Origin: Verrucomicrobiota bacterium
Lineage (GTDB): Bacteria; Verrucomicrobiota; Verrucomicrobiia; Opitutales; Opitutaceae
Length of the DNA stretch: 64,000 bases
Reading direction: 5' to 3'
Assembly: GCA_016222805.1 (NCBI GenBank)
Contig: JACRQG010000007.1
Span: 558,001 to 622,000, forward strand
Both the position numbers and the translations under genes were made by a program. Position 1 is the stretch's first letter, and the number at the start of each line of letters is the position of its first letter. Shown here piece by piece: positions 44,199 to 54,066 of the stretch. The notes beneath the pieces are model-generated. The model saw only the letters and a list, made by a program, of their open reading frames with translations, had not been told where the DNA came from and made no database searches.

Positions 44199-44812
44199 TC
44201 AGGCGCCGGCCAAACTCCGGCGCAGCACGTCCCGCGCCCCGGCGATCTCGGGCGGCAGGGGTTCCGCGGCGATCCACCCGCGGGCCGGGTAGTCGACGAG
44301 GCGGTCGAGTTCCCCGGCGAGGTGGGCGACGTAGTCGATCCCCTGCAGGCCGTAGGTGGCCCATTCCGATTCGAGGCTGAACGGCGGCAGCTGGCGGCAG
44401 ACTTCGAGCCCGGGCTGGAGGAGTTTCAGCGTGAGGCCGACCCTCCGAAGCCGGGAGGGCGAGGCCACGACGATCCCCCGCCGGCTACCCCGCCCGAAGG
44501 CGAGCGCGGGATGCTTTCGAGAATCACCTCCGTCGCGGGGATCTCGGGGCGGGCGCGCCGCAGGGCGTCGTGCCACGCGTCGGCCTCCGGTCGGCCCAGA
44601 TTGCCGGTGCCGGCGCCGATCCCGCCGGTGAAGATCAGCCGGGGAGCGAGCCCGCGGCGGTGCAGTTCGCCGCAAAACACGGGCAGCCGCAGATCAAACA
44701 TGCCGAAGCCGAGGATGGCGTCGGCCGGCGCGGACGGGGTCGGATCGACCGTCGCGAGGTAGTGCAGCGTGCGGCGGGCGGCCGCGACCAGTTCAGGAGT
44801 GGGGGCCGGCAT
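44199..44812 (-). pseudogene. YdcF-like (DUF218) protein with a frameshift and probable internal deletion
   Basis: The first frame starts MPAPTPELVAAARRTLHYL and has ADAILGFGMFDLRLP, RLIFTGGIGAGTGNLGRPEA and EIPATEVILES, all typical of YdcF/DUF218. At about 44505-44515 the homology moves to another frame (HPALAFGRG, IVVASPSRLRRVGLTLKLLQ, YVAHLAGELDRLVDYPARG) ending at 44199. About 20 residues normally lying between ILES and the next conserved strand are absent, so a small deletion with frameshift is inferred; sequencing error is not excluded. Function of intact relatives: exported or cytoplasmic DUF218 proteins, unknown. The start overlaps the SDR gene by 20 nt. Confidence 0.75.
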
Positions 44813-45602
44813 GGACGGAAAACGACATCCGGCGCACGACCTGCGCGAACAGCGCCGGGCAGAAACGCTGCAGGTAGATGCCCGCCACCTCCCAGCCGCC
44901 CACGTAGACCTCGCGGCGGCGGCGGGCCACGCCCTGCAGCAGGGCGGCGGCACATTTCTCCGCGGCGATGCCGGTCTGGTGCGTGGCGTCGGTCCGGCCG
45001 TGCTGTTCGCCGCGGGGACCGAGGGCATTGGCGGAGACGGCGGTCCGGACGTACCCGGGGCACACCAGCGTCACCAGAATCCCATGACGCCACACCTCCG
45101 CCCGCAGGGAATCGAAATAGCCGTGCAGCGCGTGCTTCGCGGCGGCATAGGTGGACCGGCCCGGCGTGCCGACGAAGCCCATCACGCTGCTCACGACCAC
45201 CAGGTGCCCGGCCCGGCGCGCGATCATGCCCGGAAGGACGACCTTGGTGAGGGCGACGGTGCCGAAGTAGTCGACCTCCATCAGGGCGCGCTCGACTTCC
45301 GGCGCGGTCTCGACCGCGAGGGCGCGCTGGCTGACCCCGCCGTTGTTGACGAGGATATCGATCGGCCCCCTCGCCTGGGCCTGGTCGGCGACTGCGGGAA
45401 AGGTGTCGCTGCGCGTGAGATCGAGCGGGAGGACGAGGTGATCGGCCGGCCGGTCGCAGGAGAGGCGCACGCGTTCGAGTTCCGCGGGACGCCGGCTCGA
45501 CAGGATGAGATGGGCCCCTTCGGCGGCAAAGGCGCGGGCCGTCGCCTCGCCGATGCCGGAGGAGGCGCCGGTGATCCAGACTCGCTTGCCCGCGAAGCGC
45601 AT
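44793..45602 (-). CDS. short-chain dehydrogenase/reductase
   Basis: 269 residues from the ATG at MRFAGKRVWITGASSG. Classical SDR motifs: the cofactor site VWITGASSGIGEATA, IDILVNNGGVSQRAL (NNGG, usually NNAG), the catalytic Ser in VVVSSVMGFVGTPG, and the STYAAAKHALHG segment with Tyr and Lys. NAD(P)-dependent oxidoreductase of unknown substrate. The start follows the sulfatase stop by 7 nt, and its end overlaps the YdcF-like start by 20 nt, so the three form an operon. Its C-terminal region (GYFDSLRAEVWRHGILVTLVCPGYVRT) is well conserved. Confidence 0.9.
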   Translation of the reverse strand: MRFAGKRVWITGASSGIGEATARAFAAEGAHLILSSRRPAELERVRLSCDRPADHLVLPLDLTRSDTFPAVADQAQARGPIDILVNNGGVSQRALAVETAPEVERALMEVDYFGTVALTKVVLPGMIARRAGHLVVVSSVMGFVGTPGRSTYAAAKHALHGYFDSLRAEVWRHGILVTLVCPGYVRTAVSANALGPRGEQHGRTDATHQTGIAAEKCAAALLQGVARRRREVYVGGWEVAGIYLQRFCPALFAQVVRRMSFSVHAGPHS

Positions 45603-45609
45603 GCCGGGT

Positions 45610-47073
45610 TCAGCCCTTCTTTTTCCTCCCGCCTTTGGTGATGGCGGCGCTGTACTCGGGTCGGGCCTGAAGTTGCCGGAGGTAGGGGGCGTATTCGGGA
45701 GCCTCGACCCAGTCGCGGGAGCCCGGTTCGCGCGGATCCACGCGGCCCTCGGGGTAGTCCTTGCCCTCGTAGCTGGACTGAACGGAGGCGTTCCAGGCGA
45801 GGAGTGCCTGCTTGAGGCGGGCGGTGAGGGCAGGCTGCGTCTCGGCGAGGTCGGTTTGTTCGCGGGGATCTGCCACCAGATCAAACACCTGGAAGGGTCC
45901 GCGCTCGAGGTTGAGGGCGACGATCTTGTAGCGGTCCTCGATGAGTGCCGCCCGGCGCGTGTGGCGGAAGCCCATGGCGCGACCGCGTTCCTTCAGGTCG
46001 GTGGTGAACAACGGGCGGAGGCTGATCCCGTCGACCGGCTGGAGCAGCGCGGTGGCCGGCAGGCGGGTGATTTCGGCCACGGTGGGAAAAATGTCGAACG
46101 TGCCGCACGGATACGTGGTGACGCGCGGGGCCTTGATCACCGCCGGCCATTCGACGATGCCGGGTACCCGCAGTCCGCCTTCGTAGACGGAGCCCTTGAA
46201 GCCGCGGAATTCCCCCACGGTGCCGGGTTGGATTTCGGGGAGGCCGCCGTTGTCGCTGCAGAACCAGAGCAGCGTGTTCTCCGCCATGCCCAGCCGCCGG
46301 AGGCCGGCCCGCAGGGTGCCGATGCTGCGGTCCATCGCGACGAGTTCACCGTAGTGGTTGGCGGAGTTCCGGGCGAGGGCGCCGAAGTCCTTCATGTCGG
46401 CTTCGGCGGCGATCATCGGCGCATGCGGCGTGCCGAACCAGATGACGGTGAACGTCGGCTGCGCGCCGCCGGCGGCGCGCGCGAGGTGCTTCAGCGCTTC
46501 GTCGACGACGACTTCCGAGGAATCCCCCTTGAACTCCTCCCACTTGCCCTGGCGGCTCAGGATGGGGTCGCGGTCGAAGAAGTTCGTGACGGACAGCCAC
46601 TCGTCGAAGCCGAACGCGCCCGGGCTGTGATCGTCGGCGCCGAGGATCGGAGCCCCTGGTCCGCGGTAGCCGTTGAGGTGCCACTTGCCAAAGTGGGCCG
46701 TGCGGTAGCCCTCCTGGCGCAGTCCCTGGGCGATGGTCTTTTCCTGTCGCCGGAGGGCGAAGCCGTGGTTCTCGACGCCGCAGCGATCGTTGCTCCGACC
46801 GGTCATCACCGTCGCCCGCGTGGGCGAACAGTTGGGCGCGCCGGCGTAGAAACGATCAAACCGCAGGCCGGCGGCTGCCATCGCGTCGAGGTTCGGGGTC
46901 TTCAACACCGGGTGCCGATAATAGCTGGTTTCGCCCCAGCCCATGTCGTCGGCCATCACGAGGACGATGTGCGGGCGGCTGGTGTCGGGAGGGGTGGCTG
47001 CAACCGCCGGGGCGGCGATGGCCGCCGAAAGCGAAAAGAGCAGGGTGAAGGAGGCGGGGAGGCGAGGGAGCAT
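45610..47073 (-). CDS. secreted arylsulfatase-family sulfatase
   Basis: 487 residues with a signal peptide (MLPRLPASFTLLFSLSAAIA). Sulfatase fold: IVLVMADDMGWGETSYY (metal Asp pair), the formylglycine motif NCSPTRATVMTGR (C-S-P-T-R; Cys is converted to formylglycine by an activating enzyme, canonical form C-x-P-S-R), HFGKWHLNGY, VIWFGTPHAPM, LLWFCSDNGGLPE (Asp/Asn metal ligands) and SVYEGGLRVPGIVEWP. It removes sulfate esters from glycans or other metabolites outside the cytoplasm. The substrate cannot be told; sulfated polysaccharide is plausible given the surrounding polymer-use genes. First gene of the SDR/YdcF unit. Confidence 0.92.
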   Translation of the reverse strand: MLPRLPASFTLLFSLSAAIAAPAVAATPPDTSRPHIVLVMADDMGWGETSYYRHPVLKTPNLDAMAAAGLRFDRFYAGAPNCSPTRATVMTGRSNDRCGVENHGFALRRQEKTIAQGLRQEGYRTAHFGKWHLNGYRGPGAPILGADDHSPGAFGFDEWLSVTNFFDRDPILSRQGKWEEFKGDSSEVVVDEALKHLARAAGGAQPTFTVIWFGTPHAPMIAAEADMKDFGALARNSANHYGELVAMDRSIGTLRAGLRRLGMAENTLLWFCSDNGGLPEIQPGTVGEFRGFKGSVYEGGLRVPGIVEWPAVIKAPRVTTYPCGTFDIFPTVAEITRLPATALLQPVDGISLRPLFTTDLKERGRAMGFRHTRRAALIEDRYKIVALNLERGPFQVFDLVADPREQTDLAETQPALTARLKQALLAWNASVQSSYEGKDYPEGRVDPREPGSRDWVEAPEYAPYLRQLQARPEYSAAITKGGRKKKG

Positions 47074-47084
47074 GGACGGAAGGG

Positions 47085-47335
47085 GGCGGTGACCGGTAGT
47101 CAGTAATCAGTGGTCGGTAATCAGTGGTCTGCGGACAAGAAGGAGCGAAGGGGCGGCGTTGAACGACGGTGAGTGATCCCCGTCTGGAAGTTAGTGGCAA
47201 GCGATCGGTGAACGGCAGAGGCGAATCACCAGCTGCTGGCGGAGAGACCTACTGCCGGTCTGCCGGCTTCCCTTCGCTGCCCTCGGCCCACCGACCACTG
47301 ACCACCGACCACTGATTACTGATCACTGACCACGG
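47085..47335. repeat. inverted arrays of AGTAATCAGT-type repeats upstream of the sulfatase gene
   Basis: The 281-nt gap between the sulfatase start and the TonB receptor stop holds no gene. At 47085-47127 there are runs such as GTCAGTAATCAGTGGTCGGT; at 47290-47335 the complement-type run (CACTGATTACTGATCACTGA) appears. The pair flanks a ~160-nt centre and matches the organisation at 29438-29684, with a different centre. Confidence 0.7.
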
Positions 47336-47354
47336 ATTGTCTCCAGCGCCCGCC

Positions 47355-50300
47355 TCACCACGTGCCCTTGACGCCAAAGGTCCACAGCGAGGCATAGTCG
47401 ATCCGTCGGAAGAACTGCGCATGAGCCGGGGTGCTCGGACCGGCGCGCTCGACGTCCTCGGTGGCGTCGAAGGCATTGCGCAGGTTGAAAAACGCCGCGA
47501 GGCGCCGGTGAAAATAGTATTCGCCCAGCACGTCGACGTAGAGGCGCTTTGAGCCCCAGGTGAAGGTCCCGGGTTCGATGCTGGCACCCGCGGCGACCGG
47601 GGCCTGGCGCTGGCGGCCGCGGTAGTTCCAGTTCACGCGGGCATTCCATTTCTCGCGGGTCACGGAGATGCCCCAACTGCCGCTGCGCGGGACGTAGCCG
47701 GCGAAGTTGGCGTCGTCATCGGCGAGGATGCGCTGGGCACTGCCGTTGGCGAAGACCTGCACGCCGCGCGCCCAGCGGGGCAGGAAGGTGAGGGCCTGGC
47801 GGTAGTTGAAGTTCCACCCCTCCATCCGCACGGAGCCGGGGATGTTGTGGTTGGTCGACACGTCGTAGGGGTCGTAGGTGGCCGGATCGAGGCCGTAGAG
47901 TGCGAGGAATTCCGGGGTGGCATTGAAGACCACAGAGCCGAAGAAGTTCTCGACCTGCCGCCGGAAGGCGCCGACCGCGAACTGTCCCACTCCCTCGAAG
48001 TAATGTTCGAGGCGAACGGCCACGGTGCGGGCCTGCCAGGCCTTGATGCCCGCGTTGTTGACGGTGATCCGGTTGTTGTTGGCGGGAGGTGAATCGAGAT
48101 CAGGCAGGGTCAAGCCGCCGGCGTACTGGTTGAAGTTGGGCCGGCCCACCGATTCGTAATAGGAGGCCCGCGCGATCAGGTTGTCGCGCAGGTTGTAGCT
48201 GGCATTCAGATTGGGAAAAAGCCGCAGGTACTCCTTTTCCGTGTGCGCGGCGCGCTCGAGGAGCGTGAGGCGGGAATACTCGAGCGAGTTGGTGTTGGCC
48301 ACGATGGGCAGCGGCCGGCCATTGGGTCCGAGGATGGGCCGGCCCTGGGCATCGCGCTGGACGTTGCGCGACGGGTCGGTCAGGGGGCCGTCCGCTTCGG
48401 CGTTCGTCTGCTCGGCGCGCAGGCCGCCCACGAGCTTGAGGCGGCGCTCGAAAAACGCCGCGTCGCCTCGGAGATAGAGTGCGGAGACCAGCTCGGACGC
48501 CCGCTTGGAGTTGGTGGCGAGGGTGCGGTAGGAGGTGTTCTCGTTGATGGTGAAGTAGGAGGGGTGGGCGACGTAGTGCTCCCAGACCTTGCGGGCGCTG
48601 ACGGTCTGGACCTTGGGAAACCCCATCGGCAGCACGCGCTCCGAGTAGATCGGATCGAAGAAGGGCGCCGCGCTGTCGTCGCTGCCGATCGGAGTGGTGC
48701 TCGCCCGGCCGTCGGGGCCGACGTAGGCGTAGGTGATGGTCCCGCCCGTGATGTCGCGGACCGACTCCCGGACGTGGAAGCCGGCCTTGAGCGAGAGTGG
48801 GATGCGGGTGCCGAAATCGCGGCGCAGGCTGCCGTAGGCGGTGCGCTGCCAGTCGTGCGTGGCATCGCGCTGGCTCGTGGCCTGGGTCAGCGCAAACGGG
48901 GCGAGCTGGAACGGATCCAGCGGCGCACCGGCGCCATCGCGCACCGTGATGGTGGCGGGCCGGAGGTAGAAGATGTCGTCGAAGGCGACCGTCAGCCCGG
49001 TCCGGCGGATCTGCACGGTGCGGAAGTAACCCTGCTCGATGTCGCGGTTGTAGTCGCTTTGCTGCGACAGGCCCGCCCCGAGGTCGGCCTTCCAGACCGG
49101 ACCCTCGTGGCGCCACACCAGGGTCGGCATGTAGGTGCGGTTGTAGCGGTTTCGCTCGTTGTGCGCCCGGATGACGTCACCGGCGCCCGCGGCCCCGTGG
49201 GTGAAGGTGGTCGAGAAATCCCCGGGCAGGATGCGGAGCGGGTTGAACTGGACGTTGGAGACCAGGAAGTGGCCGTCGAACGACGAGTACTGGAAGCCGA
49301 AGGTCACGCGATCGTGGGGGGTGAACTTGAAGTCGACGGAGGCTCCGAACGAACGCCGGGTGGTGACCTTGGGCGCGTCCTGCACGAGGAATTGCGAAAG
49401 ATACGGCCGGTCGAAGGTTGTGTGCGGGAACGCCGCGCCGTTGGTGGCGGCGCTGGTGCCGCGCCAGGTCATCGTCACCTGGTCCTGCGGCGAGTAGTTG
49501 GTGGAGACCCCGCCGGAGAGGGTGTAGCCAAAGCGCTTGTTCACCGGGGCGACCCAGGAGAAGTCGAAACCCGGGTGAACATTGCGCATCGGGCTGGGAT
49601 CGGGTCCCGGCACCTTTCTGAAATCGCGGGCGTTGTCCCGCATCAACAGGTAGGCGCTGGCGTTGAAGACCGGGCGGACGCGCTCGAAGGCGCTCCGGGG
49701 CACCATGTTCACCGAGCCCGCGAGCGCGGCTCCCTGCGACTCCGGCGTGGGGGCGTAGGTCACCTCGATGCGCGACAGGTTGTTGATCGAGATCATGTCG
49801 GACTGGACCTGGCGGTTCGTCTCGCGGCCCGCCGCCGCGGCGACGTTGAACCCATCCACGGTGACCGGGACGAAGTCCGACGGCACGCCGTTGATCGAGA
49901 TGTCGCGCGCGTTGCCGCCGGTGTAGTCGATGTTGATCCCCGGGAGGAACTTGATGAACTCGGCGACATTGCCCTCGGCCACGTTGCCGAAATCATCGGT
50001 CGAGACGACGGTCTTGATGTTGGACGCGAAGCGCTGCTCGTTGATCGCCAGGGCGGCGCCGTCCATCTCGCGTGAGGTTTCCACCCGGAACTCGTCGAGC
50101 TTCACCACGGCGTCATCGGCCCGAGCCCCGGCGGTGGAGAGCGAGAAGTCGACGGTGGTGGTGCCGCCGGCCGGGACGACCGCCGGCTTCGTCTGGGGCG
50201 GCAGGCCGGTGTAGAAGGCGGTGACCCGCACGGTTCCGGCCGGCACGTTGGCGAGGAGGAAACTGCCGTCCGTCTCGGTGAAGGTCTCGAGATTGGTCCC

Positions 50301-50474
50301 GGGCACGGTCACGCGGGCGCCTTCGAGATATTCTCCGGAACGGGCGTTGAGGATACGGCCTTCGACCGTGCCCGTGGCGGGGGATGGCGTCGCCGCGGTC
50401 AGGGCGGAAAACGTGGAGGCGGCGGCGAGGGACGCGCAGAGCAACACGGAACGGAGGCGCAGCAGGGGATGCAT
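47355..50474 (-). CDS. TonB-dependent receptor with N-terminal carboxypeptidase-regulatory-like domain
   Basis: 1039 residues from the ATG at MHPLLRLRSVLLCASLAAAS; a GTG eight codons upstream is possible. Signal peptide, then GTVEGRILNARSGEYLEGARVTV ... GSFLLANVPAGTVRVTAFY. TonB-box-like DEFRVETS, plug INEQRFASNIKTVVSTDDF, EFIKFLPGINIDYTGGNARD and ISINGVPSDFVPVTVDGF, and barrel end SLWTFGVKGTW. Its overall sequence parallels the receptor at 10023-13235, including the NEQRFASNI start of the plug, so the two are paralogues. Ligand unknown; the sulfatase operon follows it on the same strand after the repeat region. Confidence 0.92.
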   Translation of the reverse strand: MHPLLRLRSVLLCASLAAASTFSALTAATPSPATGTVEGRILNARSGEYLEGARVTVPGTNLETFTETDGSFLLANVPAGTVRVTAFYTGLPPQTKPAVVPAGGTTTVDFSLSTAGARADDAVVKLDEFRVETSREMDGAALAINEQRFASNIKTVVSTDDFGNVAEGNVAEFIKFLPGINIDYTGGNARDISINGVPSDFVPVTVDGFNVAAAAGRETNRQVQSDMISINNLSRIEVTYAPTPESQGAALAGSVNMVPRSAFERVRPVFNASAYLLMRDNARDFRKVPGPDPSPMRNVHPGFDFSWVAPVNKRFGYTLSGGVSTNYSPQDQVTMTWRGTSAATNGAAFPHTTFDRPYLSQFLVQDAPKVTTRRSFGASVDFKFTPHDRVTFGFQYSSFDGHFLVSNVQFNPLRILPGDFSTTFTHGAAGAGDVIRAHNERNRYNRTYMPTLVWRHEGPVWKADLGAGLSQQSDYNRDIEQGYFRTVQIRRTGLTVAFDDIFYLRPATITVRDGAGAPLDPFQLAPFALTQATSQRDATHDWQRTAYGSLRRDFGTRIPLSLKAGFHVRESVRDITGGTITYAYVGPDGRASTTPIGSDDSAAPFFDPIYSERVLPMGFPKVQTVSARKVWEHYVAHPSYFTINENTSYRTLATNSKRASELVSALYLRGDAAFFERRLKLVGGLRAEQTNAEADGPLTDPSRNVQRDAQGRPILGPNGRPLPIVANTNSLEYSRLTLLERAAHTEKEYLRLFPNLNASYNLRDNLIARASYYESVGRPNFNQYAGGLTLPDLDSPPANNNRITVNNAGIKAWQARTVAVRLEHYFEGVGQFAVGAFRRQVENFFGSVVFNATPEFLALYGLDPATYDPYDVSTNHNIPGSVRMEGWNFNYRQALTFLPRWARGVQVFANGSAQRILADDDANFAGYVPRSGSWGISVTREKWNARVNWNYRGRQRQAPVAAGASIEPGTFTWGSKRLYVDVLGEYYFHRRLAAFFNLRNAFDATEDVERAGPSTPAHAQFFRRIDYASLWTFGVKGTW

Positions 50475-50642
50475 GGGGGGTGGTGTGATGGCGCGCACCT
50501 GGATCGATGCGGGCCTTCCTTGGGTGCAGGGAACAAGGTCGTGCCCATCGGGACGTCGAGTCGCAGCGGCGCCCGGGGGCGAGTCTCACGAAAGCACCCC
50601 GCCAAGCTCACACAAGGCAATAGTCGGGTCGCGCGGGCGCCC

Positions 50643-51242
50643 TCAGCGGCGCCGCCATTCCTGCCAGCGTTCCTGCCCGGCGAAGAGCGGGGCGGATTCT
50701 GCCGCAGGCACGGGTTCGTCGTGCAGTTGTTCGAAAGCACCACCGAACAGTTGCCCGGCCTCGTCCGGGGCAAGGCCGAAGGGAGGGCCGTCCTCCTTTG
50801 GCCCGTGAAAGAAGAGCCCGATCAGCCGGCCACCCGGACGCAGCAGTCGGGCACAACGCTCGCCCACGGCCGGCCAGCGCGACGGTGGCAGCGCGCAGAG
50901 AAACGTGCGTTCATAGATGAGGTCGAACGGCGCCGGCGGGAAAGGGTGCAGAAAGAAGTCCGCGGCCAACAGGCAGGGTTCAAGGTGCGGAGGCAAGGTC
51001 GCCCGCGCGCGCGCCACGGCGGCGGTGCTGAAGTCGACCGCGGTGGGCACGTAGCCGGCGGCGGCAAACGCGGGCAGTTCGTGCGCCGAGCCGCAACCGG
51101 GAATCAGGACGCGTGCCCCGTGGCCGGGATGCCGCGCCAGGAAACGCGCCAGCGGGGCCGGCACCCCGGGGAACTCCCACGGAGTTCGCCCGGCCTCGTA
51201 GCGCACGTCCCAGAAACCGGGGTCGGTCGGGTCCATCGACAT
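50643..51242 (-). CDS. thiopurine/thiol S-methyltransferase-like SAM-dependent methyltransferase
   Basis: 199 residues from the ATG at MSMDPTDPGFWDVRYE; the frame is open 40 codons further but without coding character. The N-terminus PGFWDVRYEAGRTPWEFPGV is the TPMT-like substrate end, with SAM motif I RVLIPGCGSAHELPAFAAAG (GxGxA), then TAVDFSTAAVARARATL and FDLIYERTFLCALPPSRWP, and LLRPGGRLIGLFFHG. Members methylate thiols, chloride or selenium/tellurium compounds. It is divergent from the FAD oxidoreductase; no substrate inferred. Confidence 0.86.
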   Translation of the reverse strand: MSMDPTDPGFWDVRYEAGRTPWEFPGVPAPLARFLARHPGHGARVLIPGCGSAHELPAFAAAGYVPTAVDFSTAAVARARATLPPHLEPCLLAADFFLHPFPPAPFDLIYERTFLCALPPSRWPAVGERCARLLRPGGRLIGLFFHGPKEDGPPFGLAPDEAGQLFGGAFEQLHDEPVPAAESAPLFAGQERWQEWRRR

Positions 51243-51373
51243 GGGCCGAACCTCGGTGGCCCGCGTTCCCGCCGCAAGCCACGAACGCCGCGGGAAAGCC
51301 GAGGTTGGCCGGGAAGGAGTCGGTGCGCCGGAGGCTCGACAGCGCCGGGGGAAAGACGCCATTACCTGCGGCG

Positions 51374-53047
51374 ATGAAAACCTCGCGGATCTTTGGTTGG
51401 TTGGGGGCTGGGCTGCTGAGTCTGGCCGCGGCGCAGGCTGCCGACTACGATGTCGTCGTGTACGGAGGCACGAGCGGTGCCGTGGTGGCCGCGGTGCAGG
51501 CCCGGATCATGGGGAAATCGGTGGTGCTCGTCAGCCCGGACAAGCACCTCGGCGGATTGTCGAGCGGCGGGCTCGGGTGGACCGACACGGGCAACAAGGC
51601 GGTGATCGGCGGCCTGGCGCGGAATTTCTACCATCGGGTCTGGCAGCACTACGAGACGGACGCCGCCTGGAAATGGCAGAAGAAGGCGGAATACGGCAAC
51701 AAGGGCCAGGGCACGCCGGCGATCGACGGCTCGCAGCGGACGATGTGGATCTTCGAGCCGCACGTGGCGGAGAAGGTGTTCGAGGATCTGGTGCGCGAGC
51801 ACGGGGTGACGGTGGTGCGGGACGAATGGCTGGATCGCGCCAAGGGCGTGCGGAAGACCGGCGCGCGGATCACGGCCATCACCACGCTCAGCGGCCGGAC
51901 CTATGCCGGGAAGATCTTCCTCGATGCCACGTACGAGGGCGATCTGCTGGCGGCCGCCGGCGTGAGCTACCACGTGGGGCGCGAGGCCAACCGCGTCTAT
52001 GGCGAGGAGCACAACGGCGTGCAGACCGGCGTGCTGCACCACCGGCATCATTTTGGCGTGCTCCTGCCGCAGAAGATCAGCCCGTATTGGGTGCCCGGTG
52101 ACCCCTCCAGCGGCGTCCTCCCGCGGGTGAGCGCGGCGCCTCCCGGCCAGTTTGGCGAAGGGGACGACAAGGTGCAGGCCTACTGTTTCCGGATGTGCCT
52201 GACCGATCACCCGGAGAATCGCATCCCCTTCGCGAAGCCCGAAGGTTACGATCCGAAGCAGTATGAACTGCTCGCACGGATTTATGCCGCCGGCTGGAAG
52301 GAGACCTTCGGCAAGTTTGATCCGATTCCCAATCACAAGACCGACACCAACAACCACGGTCCGTTCAGCACCGACAACATCGGGATGAACTACGACTACC
52401 CGGAGGCGAGCTACGAGCGGCGCCGGCAGATCATCAAGGAGCACGAGATCTACCAGAAAGGGTGGCTGTACTTCATCACCACCGACCCGCGCGTGCCGGC
52501 GGACGTGCGGGAGAAGATGCGGCAGTGGGGCCTGCCCAAGGACGAATTCAAGGACAACGGCGGCTGGCCGCACCAGATCTACGTGCGCGAGGCGCGGCGG
52601 ATGGTGGGCAGCTTCGTGATGACCGAGAACGAACTGCGGAAGAAGAAACCCACTCCCGACTCGGTGGGCATGGGGAGCTACACCATCGATTCCCACAACG
52701 TGCAGCGCTACATCACGCCGGAAGGCTACGTGCAGAACGAGGGCGACATCGGCGTCGGCCTGAGGGCGCCGTACGAGATCGCCTACGGCGCGCTGGTGCC
52801 GAAGCGCGGGCAGGCGGACAACCTCCTCGTGCCGGTCTGCGTCTCGAGCACGCACATCGCCTTCGGTTCGATCCGCATGGAGCCGGTGTTCATGATTCTC
52901 GGTCAGTCGGCGGCGACGGCGGCGGTCCTGGCCATCGACGGCGGCCTGGCGGTGCAGGACGTGCCCTACGCGAAACTGCGCGAGCGCCTGCTCCGCGACG
53001 GCCAGATCCTGCACTATACCGCGGCGGCCGCGAAAGGCGGCGAATGA
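51374..53047 (+). CDS. exported FAD-dependent oxidoreductase (FAD_oxidored family)
   Basis: 557 residues from the ATG at MKTSRIFGWLGAGLLSLAAA, a signal peptide. The FAD-binding Rossmann motif is degenerate but present: YDVVVYGGTSGAVVAAVQARIMG with the second-strand SVVLVSPDKHLGGLSSGGLGW. A further conserved element is IFLDATYEGDLLAAAGVSYHVGREA, then the C-terminal FMILGQSAATAAVLAIDGG. The family is frequent in Verrucomicrobia and Bacteroidetes, often annotated with xanthan-lyase-like names without enzymatic proof. Probably periplasmic; substrate unknown. It precedes the EamA gene by 64 nt. Confidence 0.87.
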   Translation: MKTSRIFGWLGAGLLSLAAAQAADYDVVVYGGTSGAVVAAVQARIMGKSVVLVSPDKHLGGLSSGGLGWTDTGNKAVIGGLARNFYHRVWQHYETDAAWKWQKKAEYGNKGQGTPAIDGSQRTMWIFEPHVAEKVFEDLVREHGVTVVRDEWLDRAKGVRKTGARITAITTLSGRTYAGKIFLDATYEGDLLAAAGVSYHVGREANRVYGEEHNGVQTGVLHHRHHFGVLLPQKISPYWVPGDPSSGVLPRVSAAPPGQFGEGDDKVQAYCFRMCLTDHPENRIPFAKPEGYDPKQYELLARIYAAGWKETFGKFDPIPNHKTDTNNHGPFSTDNIGMNYDYPEASYERRRQIIKEHEIYQKGWLYFITTDPRVPADVREKMRQWGLPKDEFKDNGGWPHQIYVREARRMVGSFVMTENELRKKKPTPDSVGMGSYTIDSHNVQRYITPEGYVQNEGDIGVGLRAPYEIAYGALVPKRGQADNLLVPVCVSSTHIAFGSIRMEPVFMILGQSAATAAVLAIDGGLAVQDVPYAKLRERLLRDGQILHYTAAAAKGGE

Positions 53048-53111
53048 ACGGCGACGCGGGACGGCGGAACAACTCCGGGGCGGCCGGCGGCCGCGCGGAC
53101 CCGCGCCGATC

Positions 53112-53987
53112 GTGGTAGTTTCGCTCTGGCTCGGCCTGTTGGCCGCGGTGCTCTACGCCGCGTCGGCGCTCCTGGTGAAACGGGCGGCGGACCTCGGCGT
53201 GGGGCTCTGGCGTTCCGCGTTTCTCGCGAACATCACGACGGCGCTGCTCTTCCAGCCCTTCTGGCTGCTCGGCGGCACCCTGCATCCGGAGTGGTGGTGG
53301 CAGCCGCTCCTGACGGCCGCGTGCTTTGTCTGCGGCCAGTGGCTGACGTTTCTCTCGCTGGAAAAGGGCGACGTTTCGGTCGCGACCCCGGTGCTGGGGA
53401 TCAAGATCCTCCTGGTCGCGGTGCTGGTGTCGTGGCTGGGTGGCGGCGGGGTGGGCTGGCGGATCTGGGTCGCGGCCGTGCTCGCCACCGCCGGGGTGGC
53501 GCTGATCAACCGCAGCGGCCGCGGCCAGGCGCATCACCACGTAGGCCGCACGATTCTCACCGCCGGGCTGGCGGCGACGGCCTACGCGCTGTTCGACGTG
53601 CTGGTGCAGCGCTGGACGCCCGCCTGGGGTGTGGGGCGGTTCCTGCCGATCACGCTCGCGATCGGCGGTACGATGTCGCTGGGGTACGTGACCCGCTTCC
53701 GGGCTCCGCTGCGGGAGATCCCGCGAAGCACCTGGCCCTGGCTGGCCGGGGCGATCGGGCTGATGGGTCTGCAGTCGCTCACAATCACGGGCACGATTGC
53801 CTACTGGGGCAATGCCGCGGCGGTGAACGTCGTGTACAGCTCGCGCGGACTCTGGAGCGTGGTGCTGGTCTGGCTCGTGGGGCACTGGGTGAAGAACCGG
53901 GAGCAGCAGCTCGGCGGCGAGGTGCTGCGGGTCCGGTTGGTGGGGGCGGTGCTCATGCTGGCGGCGATCGCGCTGGTGTTGGTGTGA
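53112..53987 (+). CDS. EamA/DMT-family membrane transporter
   Basis: 291 residues from GTG at 53112 ([20 protein letters not shown]). About ten hydrophobic segments in two EamA halves, e.g. [74 protein letters not shown] and LGYVTRF. The [14 protein letters not shown] turn is typical of the family. It would export a small metabolite, but no substrate is known. Start codon choice is uncertain. Confidence 0.8.
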   Translation: MVVSLWLGLLAAVLYAASALLVKRAADLGVGLWRSAFLANITTALLFQPFWLLGGTLHPEWWWQPLLTAACFVCGQWLTFLSLEKGDVSVATPVLGIKILLVAVLVSWLGGGGVGWRIWVAAVLATAGVALINRSGRGQAHHHVGRTILTAGLAATAYALFDVLVQRWTPAWGVGRFLPITLAIGGTMSLGYVTRFRAPLREIPRSTWPWLAGAIGLMGLQSLTITGTIAYWGNAAAVNVVYSSRGLWSVVLVWLVGHWVKNREQQLGGEVLRVRLVGAVLMLAAIALVLV

Positions 53988-54066
53988 GCGGGCCGGCGCG
54001 GCGAATCGCCGCGAATCGCACTTGCCAGCCGGGAGGACGGCCGCTCATTTCCGGAGTCTTTTCCCG

